The position numbers and the translations under genes are program-made. From positions 1-38,747 of the IMG/VR virus record IMGVR_UViG_3300033141_003211: a stretch of DNA of 38,747 nucleotides. One strand, 5' to 3'. This document shows, in pieces, positions 31,186 through 38,686 of the stretch. The DNA comes from a virus. Within the stretch, counting starts at the first letter, position 1; each line of letters opens with the position of its first letter. The notes beneath the pieces were generated by a model. It was not told the origin of the DNA. It made no database searches and saw only the letters and a list, made by a program, of their open reading frames with translations.

Positions 31186-33408
31186 TCAATCTGGCAAATA
31201 ATTCCCCTCCAACCATCGCTTTGCCGGGTTGTGTGCAAATCCCGGGTCTGGTTGCGGCTCTTTCCCGTTGATTTTCGGCAATTCCTTGCTGGGTTCTACA
31301 TTGTCCCACTTGGACACTAATTCCAACGAGCAACGGCAGTTGTAGCCACACGGGGGAGTCCATATATCCCATATCGGGTCATCAACTGGTGCTATATGTC
31401 CGTCCATTGCGGCGTGTTCCGGACGGGTGTTAGCGTCAAGCACCGAAGTATAGCGATAATAGGGGAATATTTGCCGCACAAAGTCGTTAGTCTCCATCAC
31501 TTGCCACTTGCCGGCGTTGTAGGCTGTAGATAGGTTCGTGCGAAATACCGTCTCTATATGATACAGGTTCGTCAGTGTCAAGCCTGCCCGCTCAAATAGT
31601 TCCGTCTCCACATATCTTTGGAAAGTCTCCAGACTCCATCCTTCCTCAATCGCCTTAGTGATTGCCTGTTGCCATTTGCGCAGGGCATATTCCGACTCAT
31701 AGCCTGCCACGGTAAATGCATATTGCCCTGTGGTCTCCAATATCCGCTCAAATTCCTCTTTGGACAACGGCACCAAGCCTCGGAAATAGTCAACTGCCTC
31801 CTCCGGTGTAATATCCTGCCAGAATATAGTGTCGTATATTTTGGGCGGCAGCGGATTCGCCAGTGATAACCGTTTTCGCTTGTTCACTAACTCCGCAGCA
31901 TCCAGCATAACCTCTGCACTACCAAACAACTGGAACGCCGCAAATAGGCTGTTATAATACCGGCGCATTTTAGCCTGTATCTCCGCTGGGATTTCGTTTA
32001 CATTCTGCAACTTCTTAAATGATTTCGCTTTCCTCGCCTGCTCCACAAACCATTGCTCCAGTGGTTTATAGGCAAGATTAACCGCCGTCTTGGTCTGCAC
32101 CCGATATATCCGGTTGAGGCGCTTGTCTCGGTCAACCTGCTTCTGTCGCAATATCCTATGCACCTTATCCCCTGTGGCGAGGGTCAAACCTAACGACAAC
32201 GCTCCCTCTTGCTGTTTGGGCTCCACAGACGAGGGCGGCGTTGTCTCTTTCTCCTCTCGGGGTAAGTTCAAGCGCTCCTCTATGCCCTTGACAATATCGT
32301 CTGTAATATAACCAAGCGAAACTGCCTGCTTGTAGATTTCCTGCAGAAAGTCTCTGTCTGCGTCTGATATTGGTGCAAACTCTATCTCATACTCCGGGAA
32401 TTCGGCGCCAAAATTATATTCTGCAAACTTGTCAAGCCAGTATTTCTTCATTGCCCGCTTCAGCAATTCCCGGATGCCTTCTATATTCACCGCAAGCAAG
32501 TTCTGGCGCCCAGAATAGAGGGCATAACTGCCGTATTGACCCTCCAAAAGCACTTGGTCAGGCACCAGCAAGCCCAATAATATCCGCTTGTCCAGATAAG
32601 TCAGGAATTCCCGATAATCCGCCCCCTTGTCCTTCGTGCTGGACAGATATTCCTCAATCTGCCATATCGGGTTGCCGTTAGTATCCACCTCGTTCGGCAT
32701 TGTAATAATGCTATTGCTCCGCAGTGTCTGTCCTATCTCCTCGGCGGTATCCTGATTCTCGTCCTTGATAACATTGCCTTCATCATCCAGCACCAGGCGA
32801 GGTGGGTATTTGATAACCACATTTAACCCGCCCCACTTCTCATAGAACCGTAGGACATCCAGCATTATCGTTTCCTTCGCAATCCAGAGGCTATATATAG
32901 ACGCCGTATATGGCGTGCCGTAAAGATTGCCGTATTCGCTATTATATGCCCACACAAGCGCCTTTTCGGGCGGAATATTAACCGGGGCGCCCCAAGGGGT
33001 ATGATACCGGAAGCCCCGAAAATCACCATTATCGTTGACCAGTATCTTCACCCGCCACTGTTCCGCCTCATTCCATTTGCGGACTGACAACATACCGTCT
33101 CTATTATCCCAGACCTTCTCCAGCGCACAGAACCCATATTCCAGCGCCCGCAAAGCCTCATCCACGAACCACAGCCAAGTGCGGTTAAGTTCCTCGTCAA
33201 TTATCTCCGCAAATCCCTCATCCTCACTGGTTATTTCCCACTGGCTATTGACAATCGGGAATTTGATAACTGACAGCGCCGTCTTAACAACCGGGTCATT
33301 CGCAATCGCACGCAGTTTTTCCCACTCCAGATTGCGATATGTGGTTTCATAGCGTTGAGTATATTGCCGTATTAACTCATCCCGCAAATTTTTGAGGCTC
33401 TTGCCCAT
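31186..33408 (-). CDS. Fused portal (Mu gp29-like) and MuF minor head protein
   Basis: A 740-residue protein. Residues about 1-390 match the Mu gp29/DUF935 portal family, with RALEYGFCALEKVW, an ALVWAYNSEYGN block and FYEKWGG. Residues about 470-725 match MuF (gp30), ending with the diagnostic TRPEHAAMDG and PPCGYNCRCS stretch. In Mu these are two genes; here they form one frame without a stop. The portal part would form the 12-subunit DNA gate, and the MuF part would be carried inside the head. There is a GAGGGATAT site, 7 bp from the TerL stop. Confidence 0.85.
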   Translation of the reverse strand: MGKSLKNLRDELIRQYTQRYETTYRNLEWEKLRAIANDPVVKTALSVIKFPIVNSQWEITSEDEGFAEIIDEELNRTWLWFVDEALRALEYGFCALEKVWDNRDGMLSVRKWNEAEQWRVKILVNDNGDFRGFRYHTPWGAPVNIPPEKALVWAYNSEYGNLYGTPYTASIYSLWIAKETIMLDVLRFYEKWGGLNVVIKYPPRLVLDDEGNVIKDENQDTAEEIGQTLRSNSIITMPNEVDTNGNPIWQIEEYLSSTKDKGADYREFLTYLDKRILLGLLVPDQVLLEGQYGSYALYSGRQNLLAVNIEGIRELLKRAMKKYWLDKFAEYNFGAEFPEYEIEFAPISDADRDFLQEIYKQAVSLGYITDDIVKGIEERLNLPREEKETTPPSSVEPKQQEGALSLGLTLATGDKVHRILRQKQVDRDKRLNRIYRVQTKTAVNLAYKPLEQWFVEQARKAKSFKKLQNVNEIPAEIQAKMRRYYNSLFAAFQLFGSAEVMLDAAELVNKRKRLSLANPLPPKIYDTIFWQDITPEEAVDYFRGLVPLSKEEFERILETTGQYAFTVAGYESEYALRKWQQAITKAIEEGWSLETFQRYVETELFERAGLTLTNLYHIETVFRTNLSTAYNAGKWQVMETNDFVRQIFPYYRYTSVLDANTRPEHAAMDGHIAPVDDPIWDIWTPPCGYNCRCSLELVSKWDNVEPSKELPKINGKEPQPDPGFAHNPAKRWLEGNYLPD

Positions 33409-33415
33409 ATATCCC

Positions 33416-34615
33416 TCACAAGGTTATATTTCGCCTCGCCACACCCCGCACAGTCGCTTTGGTGGTCGCCGTGCCGGCTATTAACACCGACAGCCCATAC
33501 CTCATTGCGTCCATAGCGTGGTCATCCTGCTTGACCGGCTCATCCTTGCCCTCTTTCCAAGCATAGACGCCCAGTTCACGGATTGTATTCTCACATTCGG
33601 GCGTAATATACAACTGGCGCCCCTCAAACAATGCTTTCACTCGCTGGATTCCGAACATCACTTCACGGATTGCCGGCTGTCTGGTGGGTATTCCCGCCTT
33701 GCGCAATGCCGCCGAAAAGGTCGCAGCGCTGGGGTCATAGATAACTGCTTCTGCTCCCCCCATATTCGCACGGATATACTTGGCAACCTCATCATAGGTG
33801 CGTCCACGCTTGTAATACTCTCGGTATATGATATATTTGCCATCTGTCGTCTCACCTATCCACAGCAACGCCGTAGGATTTGTATATCCCACATCTGCAC
33901 CAATGATAATCCGGCGGAATTTCGGCAGTTTCCCTCGCCAAATATGGACAGCCGGGTCAAACTCGTCATAAACAAGCCCTTCCCAACTCACGAAGTCCGC
34001 CATATACTGCTGGCGGAAATACTTTTCGGGCATTGTGCGGCGTGCTTCCTCTACGACCGCCGAATCTATAAACGGATTTTCCGCAGTATAGACCTTGATA
34101 ACCTTTTTTATTGCGTTGACTTGCACCGCCTCATATAACCAGTTCTTACCTTTGGGCGTGGTTGTGATAAATATATGCCCCTGACCAAGCACAGGCGCAA
34201 TCCCGATACGGTCTTTGGCGATGAGAAATACTTCTTCGGGCATCTGCGCTGCCTCGTCAAGGTGAACCCAGTCCAGTGTCAATCCTTCAAGACGCTGGGG
34301 CTTATCTGCACTACGGAATAATATCTTGCTATCTGTTGCTTCTATCTCCAGCGTCATATCTCCACGCTTGAGGGTATAATCTACGCCTAATTTCCGCAAA
34401 ATCTCCTCATATTCCGGTATCACTACATCCCGCACCATAGGATATGTGGGGCTTATCACGGCACCAGTGGAGCGAGGATACCGCAAAGCATATAATATCC
34501 CCTTGACTACGCCAGCATAAGTCTTGCCCGAACGTACACCCCCCAGAAACAAGACTGGCGTCTCCTCGGCATTGACAAATAGCCGTTGCTTGCTATGTAG
34601 TGTTAGACTACTCAC
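33416..34615 (-). CDS. terL: Terminase large subunit
   Basis: A 399-residue packaging motor. The ATPase part has Walker A GGVRSGKT at about 25-32 and Walker B VHLDEA at about 117-122, followed by the TTTPKG coupling motif. The nuclease part begins with an IIGADVGYTN strand whose Asp should bind metal, and ends with a DDHAMDAMRYG block. Together they drive DNA into the head and cut the concatemer. It starts at GTG and overlaps the small subunit gene by 8 bp. About 400 residues is at the short end for the family but both domains are complete. Confidence 0.93.
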   Translation of the reverse strand: MSSLTLHSKQRLFVNAEETPVLFLGGVRSGKTYAGVVKGILYALRYPRSTGAVISPTYPMVRDVVIPEYEEILRKLGVDYTLKRGDMTLEIEATDSKILFRSADKPQRLEGLTLDWVHLDEAAQMPEEVFLIAKDRIGIAPVLGQGHIFITTTPKGKNWLYEAVQVNAIKKVIKVYTAENPFIDSAVVEEARRTMPEKYFRQQYMADFVSWEGLVYDEFDPAVHIWRGKLPKFRRIIIGADVGYTNPTALLWIGETTDGKYIIYREYYKRGRTYDEVAKYIRANMGGAEAVIYDPSAATFSAALRKAGIPTRQPAIREVMFGIQRVKALFEGRQLYITPECENTIRELGVYAWKEGKDEPVKQDDHAMDAMRYGLSVLIAGTATTKATVRGVARRNITL

Positions 34616-35033
34616 TATTATCCTCGCCGTCCACCTTGCGTATCGGTATCTCTTTTATCTCTATCGTTATATGCTTATGTTCTATTGGCTCACCTTCTTC
34701 ATCTCGGCGGCGCCATATACCCAATGCTTCAAGTATTCTCGCTGCTGCCGTCCACTGCGGAGTTTTCTCGGCGTCCCTTATTCGCTTACCCAGAGCGGCG
34801 CCCCAGATTATCTGCAATAGCCTCTCCTCGCACTTGCTGTATCCTGCGGACAGGGCATTATATACCCGCCGTAATGATTTGCTGGTGCTGTCCTTCCCCT
34901 GCGACAATGCACGGGACAGGTAACTAATATCAACCCCCACTCGCAAGGCTATACCCCGCAAAGACATACCCATCTCCGCAAGGCGCTCCATCTCCGCAAG
35001 TTTCTCATCTGTTATTTTAGACCGACTTGCCAT
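34608..35033 (-). CDS. terS: Terminase small subunit (putative)
   Basis: A 141-residue protein. The N-terminal 55 residues form a helix-turn-helix (GMSLRGIALRVGVDISYLSRAL), the DNA-recognition domain of many small terminases. The middle forms two long helices, and the C terminus is charged. It overlaps FolE by 17 bp and TerL by 8 bp. I chose ATG 35033; the longer reading from 35072 would overlap FolE further. Position before TerL is the strongest evidence. It joins the deazaguanine module to the packaging genes without a gap. Confidence 0.75.
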   Translation of the reverse strand: MASRSKITDEKLAEMERLAEMGMSLRGIALRVGVDISYLSRALSQGKDSTSKSLRRVYNALSAGYSKCEERLLQIIWGAALGKRIRDAEKTPQWTAAARILEALGIWRRRDEEGEPIEHKHITIEIKEIPIRKVDGEDNSE

Positions 35034-35595
35034 ATCCCACCATTGATAAGAATTCTTGCCGACAAGATTCATTTTCCTTAAAGCATCCCAGCATAACAGA
35101 TGTCACCATTACCGAGTTTTGTTTTGCCACCCCACGCGCTCGCATACATAAATGGACTCCTTCAACAATTACTCCGATACCTTTCGGCTCCAAGCACTCT
35201 ATTATTGCTTCTGCAATCTGTTTAGTCATACGTTCTTGTATTTGCAACCGCCGAGAATAGATTTCAACAATCCGAGCCAACTTAGAAACTCCAATAATCC
35301 GTCCATTGGGGATATAACCAATATGGACACGCCCATAAAAAGGAATCATATGATGTTCACAAGTAGAAAAAAACTCTATATCTTTCAAAATTATCATTTC
35401 ATCAATTGGGCTTTCAAATGTTTTACAAACCTTTTTGGGGTCCTGGTTATAACCGCTAAAAAGCTCACGCCAGGCATTTACAACCCTTTTAGGAGTTTCA
35501 ATCAATCCCTCACGGGTTGGATCATCCCCCAAGTATGCAATAATATCCCTTATTTTATCTTCAACATCTTGTGTATTTGTAATGACAACCGCCAT
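35017..35595 (-). CDS. folE: GTP cyclohydrolase I
   Basis: A 192-residue enzyme that converts GTP to dihydroneopterin triphosphate, the first step to preQ0. The zinc ligands are visible: C79 in FSTCEHH, H82 of the same block, and C150. The ETPKRV motif and GRIIGVSKLAR block match bacterial FolE. There is no host folate gene nearby; its neighbours are QueE, QueD, QueC and DpdA, so it serves the deazaguanine pathway. It overlaps QueE by 46 bp and TerS by 17 bp. AAGGGGTC precedes the start. Confidence 0.93.
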   Translation of the reverse strand: MAVVITNTQDVEDKIRDIIAYLGDDPTREGLIETPKRVVNAWRELFSGYNQDPKKVCKTFESPIDEMIILKDIEFFSTCEHHMIPFYGRVHIGYIPNGRIIGVSKLARIVEIYSRRLQIQERMTKQIAEAIIECLEPKGIGVIVEGVHLCMRARGVAKQNSVMVTSVMLGCFKENESCRQEFLSMVGYGKSV

Positions 35596-36116
35596 TTTGA
35601 CCCCTTTTCTAAAACCTTCTCAACTGTTTCCTTTATATTTTTCATACAACAAGGTTGTAAAAAGTAATATTCAAAATCACTATCTAAATAAATATCTAAA
35701 TCCTGTCCTTCATATACAACTTTCAACTCATCTCCTTTGCGAACCACCCATTTTTTATCAGAGTGTAAGATTTTAGGAGATACTGTTATCCAATCAATCC
35801 CCCTTTTTAATGGAATCGTCCCATTTGTCTCAATCGCTATATAATATCCAAGTTGTCTTAACCTCCGTAACAAAACAGAATCAATCTGTAAAGCAGGCTC
35901 CCCCCCCGTCAAAACAACAAAATCGGTCGGGTATTCTTTAACCGCAAATATAATATCATCAACACTCATAAACACACCTTCCCAATGGTTAGTATCACAA
36001 AATGGACACCGCAAATTACACCCCGAGAACCGAATAAATACAGCGGGGCGCCCTACCCAAAATCCTTCACCCTGCAAAGAATAGAAAATCTCATTTATCT
36101 TGTATCTCCCGCTCAT
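35550..36116 (-). CDS. queE: 7-carboxy-7-deazaguanine synthase (radical SAM)
   Basis: A 188-residue radical SAM enzyme that contracts 6-carboxy-tetrahydropterin to 7-carboxy-7-deazaguanine. The iron-sulfur motif CNLRCPFC (Cx3Cx2C) is at about 33-40. SLQGEG at about 13-18 binds substrate and TGGEP at 70-74 binds SAM. The length is on the short side of the family, but all motifs are present. It overlaps QueD by 26 bp and FolE by 46 bp, so the module is translationally coupled. Confidence 0.93.
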   Translation of the reverse strand: MSGRYKINEIFYSLQGEGFWVGRPAVFIRFSGCNLRCPFCDTNHWEGVFMSVDDIIFAVKEYPTDFVVLTGGEPALQIDSVLLRRLRQLGYYIAIETNGTIPLKRGIDWITVSPKILHSDKKWVVRKGDELKVVYEGQDLDIYLDSDFEYYFLQPCCMKNIKETVEKVLEKGSKWRLSLQIHKMLKIK

Positions 36117-36435
36117 AAATCGCTATATTCCCTTCTGATTCTTGAACTATACACTTATATGCTTGCGGAACTTGCTCTACTACCCATCTTGCCAAGTTCT
36201 CCGCCGTTGGATTAAAAGGCAAAACGTCATTCAAATTTTTATGGTCTAATTTATCGTGTATCCGTTTCTTGATCTTATTAAAATCTACTACCATTCCATT
36301 CTTATTCAATTGTTTCGCCCGACAAAAAATTGTTATTTTCCAATTATGCCCGTGTAAATTGGAGCATTTACTATTATAATCAAGTTTCAAACGATGACTA
36401 CCCGCAATCTCAAATGTTTTTATTACTTCAAACAT
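36091..36435 (-). CDS. queD: 6-carboxy-tetrahydropterin synthase
   Basis: A 114-residue enzyme that turns dihydroneopterin triphosphate into 6-carboxy-tetrahydropterin. Zinc ligands are H14 (SHRL) and H28/H30 of CSNLHGH; C24 is the catalytic cysteine. DH at 64-65 and a late Glu complete the active site. The length is typical. It follows QueC after 3 bp. The gene, like the rest of the module, looks AT-richer than the structural genes. Confidence 0.93.
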   Translation of the reverse strand: MFEVIKTFEIAGSHRLKLDYNSKCSNLHGHNWKITIFCRAKQLNKNGMVVDFNKIKKRIHDKLDHKNLNDVLPFNPTAENLARWVVEQVPQAYKCIVQESEGNIAIYEREIQDK

Positions 36436-36438
36436 TCT

Positions 36439-37089
36439 CTATACCTCATATTTAGTGGGGTCAAGTAACCCCGCATCCCTAAAAGCCTGCTTTCTTTTTA
36501 GACAAGCAGGACACACCCCACAATGTAATGCTCCTCCATCATAACAACTCCATGTGCTATTATAATCAATTCCCAAACCAACACCAATCCGTATTAAATC
36601 AGATTTTCGTTTATCACTAAAAGGAGCACTTACCTTAATACGTCTATATGTCCCTAATTGCATCGCTACCGACATTGCTTCAATAAAATCTACCTTACTA
36701 TCTGGGGATTGGTCTTCCCGATGATTGGCTATCATAACATATTGATAACCATATGACTCTGCGATTCCAGCCGCAACTGCCAAAAAGATACCATTACGAA
36801 ATGGAACATTCACTTTTTTTACTGCATCAGTATCGCTTCTATTTTTAGGTATATCTCCTCCAGATAATAGTATACTACTCCTAAAAAACCTATCAAAAAA
36901 ATCAAGATCAACTATCATATGCGCTATTCCCAACTTACTTGCATGATAAGACGCACATCTTAATTCATTGTTATTATTCTTAGAACAATAACGATACGAT
37001 ATCGCCAAACCTATCCTACTTACAAAAGCATACAAAAGTGTAATAGAATCAATCCCACCTGACAATATAATTACAGAATCCTTCTTCAT
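36439..37089 (-). CDS. queC: 7-cyano-7-deazaguanine (preQ0) synthase
   Basis: A 216-residue ATP-dependent enzyme that converts 7-carboxy-7-deazaguanine and ammonia to preQ0. The P-loop SGGIDS is at 10-15. The C-terminal zinc site has C182, C190, C193 and C196. VPFRNGIFLA in the middle is typical. It is a plain QueC, without the extra domain of Gat-QueC fusions and without QueF nearby, so the likely DNA base is preQ0 itself. It overlaps DpdA by 4 bp. Confidence 0.93.
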   Translation of the reverse strand: MKKDSVIILSGGIDSITLLYAFVSRIGLAISYRYCSKNNNNELRCASYHASKLGIAHMIVDLDFFDRFFRSSILLSGGDIPKNRSDTDAVKKVNVPFRNGIFLAVAAGIAESYGYQYVMIANHREDQSPDSKVDFIEAMSVAMQLGTYRRIKVSAPFSDKRKSDLIRIGVGLGIDYNSTWSCYDGGALHCGVCPACLKRKQAFRDAGLLDPTKYEV

Positions 37090-37877
37090 GATATATTCTC
37101 CAGATACAATTGATACCCTACCCAGGACAGATAATTATATTGCCTTAAATGAGAACCATTGATACGTCCTTTTGATTTAACTACGAACTGCGCGATTTGA
37201 CTTCCATAAAATTTACAAATCATTCTCCGATTTGCCGCTGCCAACCAAGTTTGGGAGTCAACACTATCAAATTTAAACTTAGTTAAATGCAACCCAGATG
37301 TAAATCCCAATCCGTGCACCTTCACCCCTTTTGAGTGAGCCTTATTTATCAATGTGGGTAAGATTTTTACTGGTGTTTTTTTAGTCGTCAACCCGGCAAT
37401 GGCAACATAATCATAATCCTCAAGTAAATTATCAAAAAAATCAACCCTACAACTCGGATGCCAAACCGGTATACTTCTCCATCCTACCCGCTTCTCTAAT
37501 CGTTCTCGCAATTTTATAGTTTCTTTAACTCCTATTATATCATAAACATCTACCTCAAAATAATGTCTAATCCCCAACTCCCGAACAAAATCGCCATACT
37601 TATCCACATAATCTTCCCAATCCATCCTTTTTTTACCCTTAATAAAAGTAAACCCCCCCGAGTCCAACATAAGATCCTTAAAAATACCTTTTTGATAAAA
37701 CTCAACTTGCCATTTCTTCACTGTAAGAAAACTTTCTAACACATAAATATTCATTCGAGTTACCGCTTCATATACATTTTCACTCAAGGAAATACTTTTA
37801 TCTTCAATAAATTGCCTAATCGCATCAGGATTAACCAAATCAAAATGGCTACCTAATGCTGCTATATACAACCTCAT
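37086..37877 (-). CDS. dpdA: DpdA-like DNA deazaguanine transglycosylase
   Basis: A 263-residue relative of tRNA-guanine transglycosylase. LDSGGF at 71-76 and EVDVYD at 108-113 hold the likely catalytic aspartates; GLGFT at about 189-193 lies at the barrel's base-binding end. In DpdA-carrying phages this enzyme replaces guanine by a 7-deazaguanine in DNA, which blocks many restriction enzymes. The adjacent complete preQ0 pathway strongly supports a DNA rather than tRNA substrate. It lacks the usual TGT zinc site and is shorter than bacterial TGT (about 370). It overlaps the ParB-like gene and QueC by 4 bp each. Confidence 0.85.
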   Translation of the reverse strand: MRLYIAALGSHFDLVNPDAIRQFIEDKSISLSENVYEAVTRMNIYVLESFLTVKKWQVEFYQKGIFKDLMLDSGGFTFIKGKKRMDWEDYVDKYGDFVRELGIRHYFEVDVYDIIGVKETIKLRERLEKRVGWRSIPVWHPSCRVDFFDNLLEDYDYVAIAGLTTKKTPVKILPTLINKAHSKGVKVHGLGFTSGLHLTKFKFDSVDSQTWLAAANRRMICKFYGSQIAQFVVKSKGRINGSHLRQYNYLSWVGYQLYLENIS

Positions 37878-38359
37878 ACCTCAAACTCCTTACCGCAATA
37901 AGGGCAAGTAATTTTCTTAGACCCCTTTCCCGTTGTCAGTTTAGATTCTTTAGTATCCAACAAATCATCAATATCTACATCCCCCAACATATCAAATCCT
38001 AAAAAATCCCGCCCAACATCCATATTATTTAATAGGTCTTCCAACACACCCCAATCCCAACTTGCTAACTCGGCTGACCTATTATCCAACAGTGACCGCT
38101 TAACCGACTCCATCTCGTCATCATCAACAAAAACCACCCATGCCGTTTCCCAACCTAACCGACGCATTGCTTCTAATCGCCCATTACCCACAACAACTAC
38201 ATTATCCATTTCCCTAACCACCAAAGGGGCATGCTGACCAAACAATTCTAAAGAGTTCATCACCGTTTTAATATTCCTTTCGTCGTGACGGCGTGCATTC
38301 TGGGGGTCAAATTTGAGTTTCTCCAGCGGATAGGCTTTATTCTCGCCGACAATCGCCAT
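37874..38359 (-). CDS. ParB/Srx-fold protein, possible DpdB-like partner
   Basis: A 161-residue protein with the ParB/sulfiredoxin-fold signature. NARRHDERN is at about 21-29, PLVVRE near 45-50, and GNGRLEAMRRLG at about 58-69. The C terminus adds CPYCGKEFEV with only two cysteines, like half a zinc finger, so dimerisation or further ligands may be needed. I chose ATG 38359, which has GGAGG six bases upstream and lies just below the promoter; the longer frame from 38518 would run through the promoter. In bacterial dpd islands DpdA works with DpdB, which I recall as a ParB-related ATPase. The 4-bp overlap with dpdA suggests a similar pairing. That is inference. Confidence 0.75.
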   Translation of the reverse strand: MAIVGENKAYPLEKLKFDPQNARRHDERNIKTVMNSLELFGQHAPLVVREMDNVVVVGNGRLEAMRRLGWETAWVVFVDDDEMESVKRSLLDNRSAELASWDWGVLEDLLNNMDVGRDFLGFDMLGDVDIDDLLDTKESKLTTGKGSKKITCPYCGKEFEV

Positions 38360-38382
38360 ATATTCCTCCATTTTACGTCTAT

Positions 38383-38434
38383 AATATAATAATTTTTGCG
38401 GAAAAGTCAAGAGGGAGCGTCCATAATGATGGAC
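38383..38434 (-). promoter_or_regulatory. Promoter of the ParB-DpdA-Que-Ter operon with B-type palindrome
   Basis: TTGACT at 38405-38410, TATATT at 38383-38388 (16-bp spacer; TATTAT also fits at 18). Eight base pairs upstream is the perfect palindrome GTCCATCATTATGGAC at 38419-38434. No other clear promoter lies between here and the structural genes, so it may drive the whole late run. Confidence 0.7.
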
Positions 38435-38436
38435 GG

Positions 38437-38464
38437 ATAATAATAACCCCCGATAGCACGGGGG
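38437..38464 (-). terminator. Terminator of the tRNA-like RNA unit
   Basis: CCCCCG-TGCTAT-CGGGGG (38447-38464) is a perfect 6-bp stem followed by TTATTATTATCC on the minus strand. It begins 6 bp after the tRNA-like 3' end and separates that RNA from the ParB operon promoter. Confidence 0.75.
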
Positions 38465-38470
38465 CTTGTC

Positions 38471-38586
38471 TGGTGGGAGACAGGATTTGAACCTGCAAAC
38501 CTCCGCCCCTAACCGCAAAATATATCAATATATTCTGCAGGGGCAGGCGCCCTTGGAGCCCAATTCCCCACTCTGGCACTCCCACC
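38471..38586 (-). tRNA. tRNA-like RNA 1 with a long hairpin in place of the anticodon loop
   Basis: A 116-base minus-strand element with tRNA hallmarks. The acceptor stem is GGTGGGAG/CTCCCACC (8 bp, then A). The D arm is CCAG/TTGG with loop AGTGGGGAA. The T arm is GCAGG/CCTGT with loop TTCAAAT. The middle does not form an anticodon arm. A short stem CTCC/GGAG encloses AAGGGCGCCT and then a long hairpin (GCCCCT...AGGGGC with an A/T-rich inner stem and TG loop). I could not find any seven-base loop with U33. It sits in its own promoter-terminator unit. It may be a tRNA with an insertion, a decoy, or a regulatory RNA. The structure is seen; the function is unknown. Confidence 0.6.
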
Positions 38587-38590
38587 GGGG

Positions 38591-38626
38591 GAGTCCTACT
38601 CGGTAGTCTGGCTACCTTTCGGACTC
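38591..38626 (-). ncRNA. 5' hairpin with loop-E-like internal loop
   Basis: GAGTCC/GGACTC and GGTAG/CTACC stack as one hairpin with internal loop GAAA on one side and GAGTA on the other. This combination matches the loop E (bulged-G) RNA motif. It lies at the predicted transcription start and four bases before tRNA-like RNA 1. It could protect the 5' end, guide processing, or bind protein. Confidence 0.55.
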
Positions 38627-38633
38627 TAAATAT

Positions 38634-38686
38634 ATAATAAGCACAATTGTCATCCTGTCAAGCCCCTGCGTCCATAATGATGGACT
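38634..38686 (-). promoter_or_regulatory. Promoter of tRNA-like RNA 1 with B-type palindrome
   Basis: TTGACA at 38656-38661, TATTAT at 38634-38639 (16-bp spacer), and GTCCATCATTATGGAC at 38671-38686, nine base pairs upstream. The same sequence is at 1-53 because of the terminal repeat. The predicted start falls near 38627, exactly before the 5' hairpin. Confidence 0.75.

Noticed and set aside
38379-38585. Minus-strand frame over the tRNA-like RNA
   Set aside because: It runs through the RNA element, its terminator and the next promoter, and has no ribosome site.
38471-38586. Archaeal bulge-helix-bulge intron in tRNA-like RNA 1
   Set aside because: The promoters, ribosome sites and replication genes are bacterial, and I could not find paired 3-base bulges flanking a 4-bp helix or a valid spliced anticodon.
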